Source of the DNA: Candidatus Kapaibacterium sp.
Lineage (GTDB): Bacteria > Bacteroidota > Ignavibacteria > Kapaibacteriales > UBA4661
Length of the DNA stretch: 64,000 nt
Assembly (NCBI GenBank): GCA_025455065.1
Contig: JALONG010000025.1
Span: forward strand, 62,001-126,000
Direction of reading: 5' to 3'
Part shown: one piece after another, positions 20,201-28,674 of the stretch
Numbering within the stretch: position 1 is the stretch's first letter
Layout of the letters: each line of letters begins with the position of its first letter
Notes under the pieces: model-generated
Databases searched by the model: none
The model's input: the letters and a program-made list of their open reading frames with translations, nothing else
Told to the model about the DNA's origin: nothing
Program-made: the position numbers and the translations under genes

Positions 20201-23200
20201 CGGCAGCGATGTTATTGATACCCGGATTAGGATTTACGCCGCTTGCAGCCCAAATACCGTCCACGTAGATAAAGAGCGAATCAGCAGGAAGCGCCTTATA
20301 CACAACTGCGATATGCCGCCATTGGTTGTCCTGCACGTTCACACCCGCATTCACGCTCATTCCTGCGGCTTGATTCGACCAGCGAAATTCCAAACGCCCC
20401 ATCGTGCCGTTTGCTTGCAGCGTAAAACCGTTGCCGTTTACATTGTTGTCTCCGGCGCTCAGAAACACGCCCCCCGCAACGGGAGTACGAATCATTGCTT
20501 CAAGCGTAAAACTCCCCGCGCCAACGTTTACGCCCGTCGCTGGAGCAACACGGGCGTAGGAATTCACACCATTAAACTGAAGTGCATTGCCGAAACACGA
20601 GGTAACATCAGGATTTTTATTGAATAGCACCGTTGCTTGCTGCGTTGTCGTTCTTGGAACAACGAGGTCTAAATCTCCGTCGCCGTCCACGTCTCCGGCG
20701 GCTACGTTTCTTGTGGTACTGCCGAAATTTATGGGAGAATTAAGCCCAAATGCCGCGAAATTACCTGTTCCGTCATTGCGGCGAATAACCACGCCCTGCA
20801 CATCGTTATTCGCCGAAATCAAGTCTAAATCAGCATCGCCGTCAATATCCGCCAAAATCGCCGAGCGTGGTGCAGTCCCCATTACCAGTGATGATGCAGT
20901 GCCAAAGCCGCCGAAACCATCGTTTATCCTTACAGTGACATCGTTACTGCCTTGATTTGCCATGACCAAATCTAAAAAATCGTCGTTATTGACACGTCCC
21001 AGCGTTACAGAGCGCACCTGCGTTCCTCCGGCAAATGCAAGAGAACTCGTTGGAAAGCGTCCCGTGCCGTCATTGTACAGCACAAACGCGCCCGCAGCAA
21101 GCCCCGCAGCGACAATATCAATATCACCGTCGTTATCCACGTCTCCGGCAGCAATGCCGAAGGTGTTGGCAGCAACGGCAAACGGCGAACCTGCGGCAGC
21201 TGTGGTAAAATCACCGTTACCGTTATTGAGGCGCACAATTACATTTCCTCCGACATCGTTTGAAACCGCTAAATCAAGGTCGCCGTCAGCATCAAAATCT
21301 GCCAATGCCGCATTAAAGGGAAGGTTGAACAGACCTGTAAGCGGTGAACCGGGAGCATTCATTGTGAAATTGCCGCCTCCCGTGTTAAGCCGCACAAAGA
21401 CTTGGTTTGCGGTATTTGCTACGGCTATCAAATCCAATAACCCGTCGTTATTTACATCGGCAAATTTCACCGCCGTAACGCCGCCAATACCCGCCAAAGG
21501 CGAACCTGCGGCTTCGGTGGGGTAATCGCCGCGTCCGTCATTCAGACGAATGGTAACAGAATTGCCCGCCTGATTCGCCACAGCCATATCCAAATCGCCG
21601 TCGTTATCAATATCGCCAAGCGCCACATCAAAGGGATTCATACCCGCTCCATGCGGTGAAAAGCGCGATTCGTAGAACGCACCCGGACCCGCACCGGCTC
21701 TTGCGGTGAAGCCATACACATATGGACGCGCCCTTACGCGGGAAACACCTGTGGCATTAGAAACGCTGACGAATACCTCTTCGCCGGGCGCAAAACGGCG
21801 CGGCAGCACAAAGGAAGCGGTCGTTGTGGCTGCGTTAAATACCCAATCTGCTCCCGCGGCATTAAGCGGCGTTCTGCCTGCCCGTTGATTACCAAAGATG
21901 CGAATCGCGCCGTTTTGTCCGTGTGGCACAGGCATCGTCGAAGGATACGAAGCCGTCGCGGTGGTCATCGGTTCGGTGAACTGCCACGTCAATGTGGTCA
22001 AGTTTGGCGCGTTGATGATATTGCGAGGCGGAGCGATGTTTGGGGTATAGGTAACGGGTCCGCAACCAGCGGTGCAGACAAAACGCGGCTGTGTGGCATT
22101 AAGGAGAATTGATACGCTGCCGGAGCCGAAATTTGCCGTCGCAAAATCAAGGTCGCCGTCGTTGTCGAAATCCCCCGCAGCACTGATAGAACGGGGTCCA
22201 ACGCCTGTTTCAAAAGAGATTGGGGCAAATGTTCCGGTGTTATTTCCGCGTAAGAAGGTGATGGTGTTGGAAAGTTCGTTGCTGGTAATAATATCAAGAG
22301 CGGCATCGCCATTAAAATCGCCAACAATCACTGAAGCAGTGCCGTTACCTACTGCGTAGTTTGAACTTGGTGCATATACGCCTCCCCCCATGTTAAGGTA
22401 GATGGTTACTTGATTTGTAGGGGCGTTCTGTGCGGCGGCAATATCTAACAAACCATCGTTATTGAAATCCCCTAAATCAACGTGATAGACATTAGCAAGA
22501 GCTTGTGTGCCGAATATGCTCAGAATTCCATTTCCGCCATTTTTCAATATGGTGAGACTATTCGTTGCGAAACTTTGCGCCGCAACAGCATCAATATCAC
22601 CGTCATTATCAATATCGCCCACAGCTACGGAAAAGGCATTCGTAACAACCGGAGAGCTTAATTGCGGAGCAAATGTGCCGTTACCAAGATTAGGCAAAAC
22701 AGAAACATTCCCCCCGGCACCAACGCTGGTAACGATGAGGTCGAGCGCACCATCACCGTTCATATCGCTTGCAGCCAAGCTGTAACGCGGCGCTATGGGA
22801 CTGAGAGAGTATGCGGTCAATCCCGAAAAACCACCCAGACCATTTCCCATGAGAACCCCCACATCGGGGTTGCACGAAACAGCAATGTCTATGTTGCCGT
22901 TGTTATCGAAATCAGCAGCAATAATCTGGCTTGGACTGGTGAATCCGGGCAGCATGATTGTTGTCGGCGCTCCAAAAACGCCTCCTGCCGCTCCAAGCAA
23001 CAGCGATAAATTATTAGAACCTTCGTTTGCGACGCACAAATCCAAATACCCGTCTTTGTTGAAATCCGCCGTTGCCACGCTTCGAGGCTGTGTTCCGGCT
23101 GTCAATCGCTGCACCTCAAAAAAAGTTGCCGGAGCAACACCAGCGCGCGTTCTAAAATGCCGCACCGTTCCCGTTGTCATCGGAATGGTATTGGCGACTC

Positions 23201-26200
23201 CGGCGGGCGCAGAAATCCTCACGCTTGTCGAGCTGATAAATTCTACTTTTTCGCCCGGAAAAAAGCGCCGACCAATGAGGGGGAGCGTGTTTGGTGTGTA
23301 AATAGCCGTGTTTGTGCCGCCTGTCCATGTTCCCAGCATGGATGTTGTGGAACGCCCGGCACTCATACTGCCGTAAACACGCAGAGGTCCTTGTGGCGGT
23401 GAAGTATTGGGAAACTGGAATGTGCCTGTGGTGATAGATTGGTTGTAATTTGTAGTGATAACAACGGGTTCGGCAATACTTGGCGCATTGGGCGGCGGAA
23501 CGGTTGTTGTTACTTGCAATTCGGGCTGGTGGTTGAAGAGGATAGCAGTGCGGTTATTTGCAAGTAACGGAACGGCAATGTCCATATCGCCGTCTCCATC
23601 CATATCTGCCGCTTGTGGAAACACCCTCAAGCCAACGCTATTGGTTGCTTCCATAAATGCTGACGAGGAAGTAAGTGTAAACAAACCTGCACCATTGCCT
23701 CGATAAAAGAACACTTTGCTATCGCTTGTGTTTGGCTTCAGGACAACTATATCAAGAAAATTGTCATTATCAAAAAGCCCGACGATAGGCACTGTTACAG
23801 GGGTTCCGGTGTTATATGTTATCGGTGCTGCAAATGTGGCAGCACCAGTGGCTTGATTCATAAACACCAGCATATTGTTCCCTGTTGTGCCTACTGCTAC
23901 ATCAGGATAGGTATCGCCGTTAAAATCACCAACAGCCAGCTCCTCAGGATTAACGACTGCAATGCTGGTTGATGGGACAAGAGGGAAAAGTGTATTCACG
24001 CCGGTGTTAGCACCTTGCCCACGATACACATTGAGATTAGCACCATCAGTTACGACTAAATCCATATCTCCATCCCTGTCTGCATCCGCAGCAGCAATAC
24101 CCATGGCGGCAAACCCCATGGTAGCGACAAGAGGAAATGCCGTTCCCGTGCCATTATTCAGGAACACTCGGGTATCATTCGCCCCAAGAGCAATATCAAT
24201 ATCACCATCGCCGTCAAAATCAGCAAGTGCAATTCTATTCAGCCCGGCAGCGCCAGTGGTAATAGTTGCCAACACAGTTCCAAAAGTGCCAAGAGGATTA
24301 TTGCGGCGAACGATGATGTCCGTTCCGACAATATAGACGATGTCCGGATTTCCATCGTTATCAACATCGGCACTGGCAAGATGCCGCACATCGCCTCCAT
24401 CTAGCAGAGTGGCGGGTTCGGCAAACGGAGTTGCCAGAATACCTGTTTGTAGGCGTAGCTCCAATCCGGCACTGCTTCCCTGCATCATATCAATCCGACC
24501 ATCAAGATTGAAATCAGCGAGTGCAATTCCTTGGGCGGTACCACTATTGCGATACCGCCGCGAATCCACAAAGCGCCCCGTACCTCCATTGACTCCCGCA
24601 TGAAAGCTGTACACGTGAGGACGAGGATTCGTCCCAAAAGCAGCGCTGGTTGCATTTGTTACTGTAACCATAACTATTTCACCGGGGGCGAAGGTTTTTG
24701 TAGCTGGACTTGTTACGCGAAGCTGTGTTGCTGAGGGCTGCGAAACGGTTGCCGTATTGCGAAGTCCGCGTAAATTCCCATGCACAAAGAAATTACTTGG
24801 CAGGGGGACGTTCATCGCTTCACTGTAATTGAAGGTGATTTGTGTGGGAATGTTTGGCGCAGTAATCGTTGAATTTGTCACAGGAATAGGCGCGGGAGCG
24901 GCTAAATACGGCTGCGGGAGCGGTGCAGAGCCGATGGTAAAAAAGTTATTCGGCAAAGCAAGCAACGGTGCGGATGTTACGACATTTCCCGCAGCCGACC
25001 CGTGAATGGTGGAATACGTCCCCACCTGCGCACCAGCGACGAGAACACGCGAATTTGCCGGAGGCGGAGCGCCATGGTCCAGCGCCATTGCGGAATTGGT
25101 AAATCCCGCAGAAACATCTTCCAAGCGCCAATTTTGTGCAGAAACAAGCGCTGTAACAGGAGCATTAAACGTCGAAGCTCCGAATGCAGCGTAGCTCATT
25201 CGCACAATAGGCGTTCCTGCTACGGTGCGAATGTTGGTGAGGGTTGCGGGACGATAATCTCCGGCGTTGCCAATAGCGAAGAGATAGTTTGTCCCGTCTG
25301 CCATTACGCTAGGCAGCAGATGGCGTTCCAAAGGACCATCCACCCAACCATTTGTACGCACAACCGCACCGGGAGCGGTGTTTGTTACACGAAGATAATT
25401 TACAAGATTTGTTCCTGTGATGCGCCCTTGCGAAAGAGTGAGCGTACCACCGACGGACACATCCGACGCTAAAGCTACAGCCTGCCCTGCGGTAAGATTG
25501 ACCGTGAAATTATTTAACAACCGCGTTCCGGGGTCGAACAACACACCGACAGCAGGGGGAAAAGGGAAGACACTATCGTTGCCGTTGCCCAAGGTAAGAC
25601 TTGAGGTTGCCGAACCGATAAAAGAACTGCTCTGTAAAATAGTGGTATTCCCGTTGGCGGTAAAGGCTTGCCCACTCAGGTCAATGCGTCCGCTTGCTAC
25701 CGGTGCGGTATTTCTTCCCATTGTCAAGTCATTGCTGACAACAGTTGTTCCGCCAAGTTGAAGTGTTCCACTGGTAACAAATAGGGTGCTATTGAGCGTT
25801 TTTGCATTATTGAGGATGAGGCGGGGAGCGTTTGGGAATGTGGGGAACGTTGTACTGACTGTTAATTGATTACCATTAAAGGCAGGTGGTATATCTATAT
25901 CAGTTGTGGTTTTGTTGGCGGAAATGAGATATTCCAGCGTAGAAGTCCCTCCGTAACTGGGCGGATTGGTAGCAATCGTGCCGTTATCCCGAAGGCGAAT
26001 CGTCGAAATTGCTGGTCCGGTGAAGGTCAATCCACCAGGGTTTGCGATGGAAAGCTGACCATTTATCATATCAAGCCTTTTGGTTCCTGTTCCAGCGTTC
26101 AATACACTTGCCATAGCGCCGTTCAGCGCAAGATTCACCGTGCCGTTTGTTCCCACCAACACCTGAGCATTTGCCGTTCCGCCAAAATCCATTCTGCCGC

Positions 26201-28373
26201 TGAGTGCGACCGAATTATCAATCGCCAGCGAACTGTTCGCGCCGGAAAGAACGATGTCAATGTCTCTGGCAGCCGTAATTGCGGGTTTGCCCGCAACGCC
26301 GAGAAAACCGGTATAGCCGCCGTTAAGAAACGCAAAACTTGCTTGCGGGTCGTAAAAAATCGTTCCACCGTTGGCAATATCAACCTGCACTGCACCCGAA
26401 CCCTGAGAAATACCGTTAATCCCCAGCGGTCCTTGTGTAGAAATCCGTCCCGTACTGCCGACATTCAGCGCTCCCCAGCCGCCCAGATAGGAAAGAGTAT
26501 TATTCGGCAAGGCAGCTATATTCACCGTTCCGTTTACTTGAATGACCGTTCCGGTAGTGCCGCGAATAGCACCTTGATTTGCGCCCCCCCCCAAGTTCAG
26601 CGCCGCTCCCGCCTGTATGTCCACATCAAGCGGAGCCGCATCGCCTTGAACAAGCAAGAACGCCCCCGGCGTAGTCATGTTTAAGGTGATATTACTCGTC
26701 GGATTAAACGTCATGCGCCCCACTTGCTGCATCGGTATTGCGCTCACGGTAAAGGATCCGGCAGGAAAGATGAGAACATCGTCGGGGCAAGGATTCATGC
26801 GGTTTGGAGTCCACGTTGTTGGGGTTTGCCATGGGGTGCTGGCGGCGCAGGTGTAGGTTTCGGGCGGGTCGCCGATAGTATAGCGCACAATAAAGCCGTC
26901 CTGCCCTCCGGCATTGGGGAAAGTTTGCGTGTTTGCATTGCGAGTATCAAAATCCAAATTGTTTGTTGTGAAGGTTCCCACTATTGTGAATCCACCCGCC
27001 GCGTCTGCTGCAATGCCATACACTGACTCGTCGGCTGCGCCTCCACCCGCAATCCTCTTACCCCTGCGAAGCGCACCCGTAGCAGCATCAGACCACGCAA
27101 AGAAGACATTATTTGCCGTCCCTGAGGCTGCGCTAGTGAAATCTTCTCTGCCATCAAAGTCAAGCACACCGGCAGAAAAAACTCTACCACCAATATAGAC
27201 GGTATTATTAGCAACCGTCAATGCAGAGTGTACCGCGTTAGGCGACAGATTATTCACCCAGCGGAGAAGACCTGTTGAAGTGTAGCTTACAGTGAAGGAG
27301 CCGGTATTTCGCATATTGGGCGGGGAATTCCAACCAAAATTGGCACTCGCTCCTCCCCCTTGGCCGCCTAAATACACATTATTTGCGGCATCAGTAGCGA
27401 TGACGTTTACAGCGTCAGATGCGTTAGCATTGCCAAAAATATATGCCAAATTTCCACCACTCAGCACCAGTGCATTATCGTATTTTGCAATAAACGCCTG
27501 TGTTCCAAAACCTGGAGGAGGTGTAAGATCATACACCACGCCGTTGGGATTAAAATTGACGGGAGCGCCTGTTTCCGCGATAAAGCCGCCAATCCAGACA
27601 TTACCGATACCATCAAGCGCTACTGAATTGATATTATCGGAATCTGTTGAAGCAATAACGGCATGAGATTGGTAATTCCCGGTGGCTGCATCATACCGAC
27701 CAACAAAGCCGTCAGTGCTACCAAGAGAGGTCGCAGGGACAGTCGCCACGCTCGGGTCGAAGTCCATAGGTCCCCCGGCTCCAAATGTCCCCACAATGTA
27801 CACCGAAGTGGCAGAAGCAACAATATCATTGACATTAACTCCAATAAACCCTGATTGTAACGCCTGCACCCATTGGAGAATACCTGCCGGATTATACCGC
27901 GCGTAACAAATTCTTGGAACCCCGATACTACTAATCGCCGAAACTCCTGCGGGATTAAACTCGGTGTTCACGGCAAACACACCACCAATGACAATATCTC
28001 CACTTGGATGCAGAGCAATGGAAAATCTATTCGTAGCAACTGGAAAGGGTGCATTGCCAATAAGCCCTCTCACCCACACCAATGCCCCACTGGCTTTGTC
28101 ATATCGGGCAATAAACACGGATTGCTGCGTACCGGCAGCAGCGCTTGTCAGGGTTGTTACACCAACTGAGGGGTCGAAATCAACGTTTGTGCCTTGGAAT
28201 CGCCCAATGACGTAAATGTTCGTACCGTCATCCACGACATTGTCTGCGGATTCAAACCCAGCAGTCCCGATAACGTGCGGGTCAGCCCAAACGGGGACTT
28301 GCGCATGGGAGACAAATACCTCTGCAAGAAAGAAGGCGAAAACAAGAACACCATAGCGGAACAGCGTTTTCAT
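14205..28373 (-). CDS. Giant modular surface protein (about 4,722 aa) with three integrin-like propellers
   Basis: ATG 28373 is preferred because MKTLFRYGVLVF starts a signal peptide ending SHAQ; the frame is open to 28394. Approximate residues: 29-498 SBBP-like propeller; 535-1058 repetitive beta-helix-like region; three tandem units of a SbsA-type Ig domain plus an FG-GAP/VCBS propeller (propellers at 1268-1625, 1755-2098, 2238-2592). Each propeller has seven calcium-loop-like DxDxDGxxD motifs. Then 2595-2778 LamG; 2825-3242 Ig/cadherin-like; 3252-3578 five IPT/TIG domains; 3648-4058 leucine-rich repeats; 4075-4142 Ig ('DAGQYECRITN'); 4148-4245 FnIII; 4252-4515 anchor-D; and a T9SS-like tail ('LALYDVLGKKIQTL', 'GAYFLVLKT'). 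The tail lacks the usual PNP motif. The protein probably binds matrix, cells or glycans; that is inference. A C9 run (G9 in the coding sense) lies at 26584-26592. Confidence 0.85.
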   Translation of the reverse strand: MKTLFRYGVLVFAFFLAEVFVSHAQVPVWADPHVIGTAGFESADNVVDDGTNIYVIGRFQGTNVDFDPSVGVTTLTSAAAGTQQSVFIARYDKASGALVWVRGLIGNAPFPVATNRFSIALHPSGDIVIGGVFAVNTEFNPAGVSAISSIGVPRICYARYNPAGILQWVQALQSGFIGVNVNDIVASATSVYIVGTFGAGGPMDFDPSVATVPATSLGSTDGFVGRYDAATGNYQSHAVIASTDSDNINSVALDGIGNVWIGGFIAETGAPVNFNPNGVVYDLTPPPGFGTQAFIAKYDNALVLSGGNLAYIFGNANASDAVNVIATDAANNVYLGGQGGGASANFGWNSPPNMRNTGSFTVSYTSTGLLRWVNNLSPNAVHSALTVANNTVYIGGRVFSAGVLDFDGREDFTSAASGTANNVFFAWSDAATGALRRGKRIAGGGAADESVYGIAADAAGGFTIVGTFTTNNLDFDTRNANTQTFPNAGGQDGFIVRYTIGDPPETYTCAASTPWQTPTTWTPNRMNPCPDDVLIFPAGSFTVSAIPMQQVGRMTFNPTSNITLNMTTPGAFLLVQGDAAPLDVDIQAGAALNLGGGANQGAIRGTTGTVIQVNGTVNIAALPNNTLSYLGGWGALNVGSTGRISTQGPLGINGISQGSGAVQVDIANGGTIFYDPQASFAFLNGGYTGFLGVAGKPAITAARDIDIVLSGANSSLAIDNSVALSGRMDFGGTANAQVLVGTNGTVNLALNGAMASVLNAGTGTKRLDMINGQLSIANPGGLTFTGPAISTIRLRDNGTIATNPPSYGGTSTLEYLISANKTTTDIDIPPAFNGNQLTVSTTFPTFPNAPRLILNNAKTLNSTLFVTSGTLQLGGTTVVSNDLTMGRNTAPVASGRIDLSGQAFTANGNTTILQSSSFIGSATSSLTLGNGNDSVFPFPPAVGVLFDPGTRLLNNFTVNLTAGQAVALASDVSVGGTLTLSQGRITGTNLVNYLRVTNTAPGAVVRTNGWVDGPLERHLLPSVMADGTNYLFAIGNAGDYRPATLTNIRTVAGTPIVRMSYAAFGASTFNAPVTALVSAQNWRLEDVSAGFTNSAMALDHGAPPPANSRVLVAGAQVGTYSTIHGSAAGNVVTSAPLLALPNNFFTIGSAPLPQPYLAAPAPIPVTNSTITAPNIPTQITFNYSEAMNVPLPSNFFVHGNLRGLRNTATVSQPSATQLRVTSPATKTFAPGEIVMVTVTNATSAAFGTNPRPHVYSFHAGVNGGTGRFVDSRRYRNSGTAQGIALADFNLDGRIDMMQGSSAGLELRLQTGILATPFAEPATLLDGGDVRHLASADVDNDGNPDIVYIVGTDIIVRRNNPLGTFGTVLATITTGAAGLNRIALADFDGDGDIDIALGANDTRVFLNNGTGTAFPLVATMGFAAMGIAAADADRDGDMDLVVTDGANLNVYRGQGANTGVNTLFPLVPSTSIAVVNPEELAVGDFNGDTYPDVAVGTTGNNMLVFMNQATGAATFAAPITYNTGTPVTVPIVGLFDNDNFLDIVVLKPNTSDSKVFFYRGNGAGLFTLTSSSAFMEATNSVGLRVFPQAADMDGDGDMDIAVPLLANNRTAILFNHQPELQVTTTVPPPNAPSIAEPVVITTNYNQSITTGTFQFPNTSPPQGPLRVYGSMSAGRSTTSMLGTWTGGTNTAIYTPNTLPLIGRRFFPGEKVEFISSTSVRISAPAGVANTIPMTTGTVRHFRTRAGVAPATFFEVQRLTAGTQPRSVATADFNKDGYLDLCVANEGSNNLSLLLGAAGGVFGAPTTIMLPGFTSPSQIIAADFDNNGNIDIAVSCNPDVGVLMGNGLGGFSGLTAYSLSPIAPRYSLAASDMNGDGALDLIVTSVGAGGNVSVLPNLGNGTFAPQLSSPVVTNAFSVAVGDIDNDGDIDAVAAQSFATNSLTILKNGGNGILSIFGTQALANVYHVDLGDFNNDGLLDIAAAQNAPTNQVTIYLNMGGGVYAPSSNYAVGNGTASVIVGDFNGDAALDIITSNELSNTITFLRGNNTGTFAPISFETGVGPRSISAAGDFDNDGDLDFATANFGSGSVSILLNATQPRFVCTAGCGPVTYTPNIAPPRNIINAPNLTTLTWQFTEPMTTATASYPSTMPVPHGQNGAIRIFGNQRAGRTPLNAAGADWVFNAATTTASFVLPRRFAPGEEVFVSVSNATGVSRVRARPYVYGFTARAGAGPGAFYESRFSPHGAGMNPFDVALGDIDNDGDLDMAVANQAGNSVTIRLNDGRGDYPTEAAGSPLAGIGGVTAVKFADVNNDGLLDLIAVANTANQVFVRLNTGGGNFTMNAPGSPLTGLFNLPFNAALADFDADGDLDLAVSNDVGGNVIVRLNNGNGDFTTAAAGSPFAVAANTFGIAAGDVDNDGDIDIVAAGLAAGAFVLYNDGTGRFPTSSLAFAGGTQVRSVTLGRVNNDDFLDLVMANQGSNDVTVRINDGFGGFGTASSLVMGTAPRSAILADIDGDADLDLISANNDVQGVVIRRNDGTGNFAAFGLNSPINFGSTTRNVAAGDVDGDGDLDLVVPRTTTQQATVLFNKNPDVTSCFGNALQFNGVNSYARVAPATGVNVGAGSFTLEAMIRTPVAGGVFLSAGDNNVNGNGFTLQANGTMGRLEFRWSNQAAGMSVNAGVNVQDNQWRHIAVVYKALPADSLFIYVDGIWAASGVNPNPGINNIAAAALNFGSAFGGGVPGSFYAGALDEVRFWNTALTQQTINIHRGSQIEINHPNIANLQAYYRFNEGVGATVSDYKNSTLTGTFFSSVNAFPQWQLSNAQCGMIADMYAPSASQYRLPASTQRTGGTAALTYSLTAAPTLGGTALTTASTATYTAWANIPQNGTDNFGYSVTDGVSTSTGTVRVQFTPKLQGFTVFAQVGVGTALTGTHTIFGGVSPPIKYTWIGLSGASFNLANPAVPVITTNASVNLTLTIEDALGFTATTTVNVVAIGGDALAFSSTQLGFTNGFNGGNTTVVSRTPTPFTASVFRSTTLLQATTASVRWTISPTLGGTAQFQIQGSSQATFSNSPTFSTNATFIWRNAPPQGGSTQAIITLSTTNGLLIFATQITVTVIANSAQALALAVSPISSTGTQGVNFGAFNQGQLVVVNGRPFNVAFGAWNGWNELTPTQATVRASLTASAGETDGFIITNASVILNGASSGVFTNLAIDWQNPLQLSTTITLRIQTISGSFLQSTSVNLTLITTPLEPVITSFTPTTGATSSVVILQGLNLGNVTLVRVGGVPVQSFTINSPTQLAFVVSTGATGLISAANLAGTGFSQQPFTFVSPPSALTLSSTQAGVGQTVIVSGVNLANVQSVFVGGVPAMFSSTNGQVILTIPMNAQSGVITVQTSGGSAVSPPFTVLPSPVISGISPATLGTNGTVTITGANLTNVTSVTLSGVPVTSFMVISSTQIVAVISSNATSGFLTVQSPGGTAIAPNALTVNLPPTLTNIANTMPVAGMEVFIMGTNFTPGMMVTIGGVPVQVQVNSPMQAVLTMPQTPTNGTITITTPFGTVGSMTILTITPAPLLPANIDFTPDVGQDSTRVTITGQGFVNVREVRFGGVTVRSFTVENAGRIIAVISTGATGTVSVRTTTGTATSQRIFRYITPLQADSIALVAFFRVTDGTQWTTRNNWLSSLPVQFWSGVGVQNARVTALNLPSNALNGSLTAATAQLATLTGLQTLNLSGNQLPGELPATIGAMRSLRNLNLSGIGVTGALPRELALLDSLEVLRLDSNSISGSLEDALCVLGSVSSRENSRLRELRLNNNRLTGAIPPCIVEFRQLTHIHLQNNFFTGGIPERIVELTRLRELVLANNRLSGSLPRSFDRAVNQAFAGKAAVLTAYQTLERLDIAHNGFSGALSQGIGQFSALREFLVNDNRFTGALPQTLPSLRRLEIFDASRNTLTGELPENIGLMRQLRQFSVSRNALGGAIPASLADCELIQRLELDSNRLEGALPQGLSAWQNLRVVDVSANRLTSIPLLTASRQGLEALRIASNRLTFESIEGNIAVRELRYSPQDSVGTAQNLAFQPLRRIELTMTVGGTANRYQWFKNGVAVSAPSPSATFVASERAAASDAGQYECRITNTIARDLTLFSRPWVVRIDANAPAQMTANPVAQPFVVFPPNATRFAPFALNLRWTAAEGAVRYDVQVASTATFSEPLLSASVMTTTQSVSALRPSVRYFWRVRAVGADGAQSAWSQAFFTTSNSERPLQMTSIDFERVPLRETVIREALVTNFSSIPQILNDVGIVSDAPRDTNRVFRLLDDVAGIVIPAGETLTIRVSFTPRFLGSTSASTILSFQQRPQDGARRDSVRNILQGVGGALKLDDIDFDTVRTGGTTLRTADLVNLSNRPIRLKAPTIPQQTQNGVFTIEQYFGTGDILLNALDTVQVLVRCTVPEGGGGRQLAGLLVFGEGDSVQARVRAVARPLRLNDVVVNVGVKPVQDSLPPGSLVDLRLFLRSNDITPVTAGAVFRAVEPRFDAQFRMNGQVLVKDRSENFVMQQSAFGDNRIVIPPTRWNLERSEAETREATLALIKTRAVAGTSNTTQLSLETARFAKPLIRGSSDVFVEPFAKNFTFTARVSMAGGKRLIGTKTTGLRAVTLKGGIEISYTLTEATSVELALYDVLGKKIQTLTEAHHEVGEYSGVFSTDKLITGAYFLVLKTAHGVVQERVQVLR
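26584..26592. repeat. Mononucleotide C9 tract (G9 in coding sense) inside the giant gene
   Basis: Nine consecutive C on the plus strand encode Gly595-Gly597 of the giant surface protein. The frame is intact here. Tracts of this length are prone to slippage; a one-base change would truncate the protein at about one eighth of its length. Confidence 0.8.
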
Positions 28374-28500
28374 AATACTCAGGGAAAGGAACAATAATCA
28401 AAACCTGTGGTGATTGCGTACACTTGCACATTTGCACGGGTACTTCAAGTGGAGTATGGAAGGAGAATTTACGGGAAAAAGCAGAAAGAACCAACGAGAA

Positions 28501-28532
28501 TGGGGCGAAATGTCAGAATTTGGGGCGAAATG
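28501..28532. repeat. Direct repeat TGGGGCGAAATG, two copies 20 bp apart
   Basis: Identical 12-mers at 28501-28512 and 28521-28532 lie 128-160 bases upstream of the giant gene's start. The two-turn spacing would put them on one face of the helix, so they could be regulator sites. There is no further evidence. Confidence 0.3.
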
Positions 28533-28540
28533 CAAACGAA

Positions 28541-28656
28541 ATAGGACTTTCGCAAAAACAATTCACAAGGGGCTAAAGCCCCTTGTGAAACAATGACTTA
28601 CGCAACAAGGGGTTTCAACCCCTTGTCTCAAAAGTATGGTTTTGTGAAAGTCCTAT
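28541..28656. mobile_element. MITE-like element with 18-bp terminal inverted repeats
   Basis: The 116-bp element is bounded by ATAGGACTTTCGCAAAAAC on the left and, inverted, ATAGGACTTTCACAAAAC on the right. A possible 3-bp GAA duplication flanks it. Inside are two hairpins with related arms: CACAAGGGGC-taaa-GCCCCTTGTG and ACAAGGGG-tttcaa-CCCCTTGT. It has no coding capacity, so it would depend on a transposase encoded elsewhere. It sits between the Uma2-type gene and the promoter side of the giant gene. Confidence 0.6.
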
Positions 28657-28674
28657 GAAATTATTCCTCCGCTC

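Noticed and set aside
14205-28373. Assembly chimera or eukaryotic contamination suggested by integrin, LamG, LRR and FnIII domains
   Set aside because: The frame is continuous over 14 kb, composition matches neighbours, and the ends are bacterial (signal peptide and T9SS-like tail).
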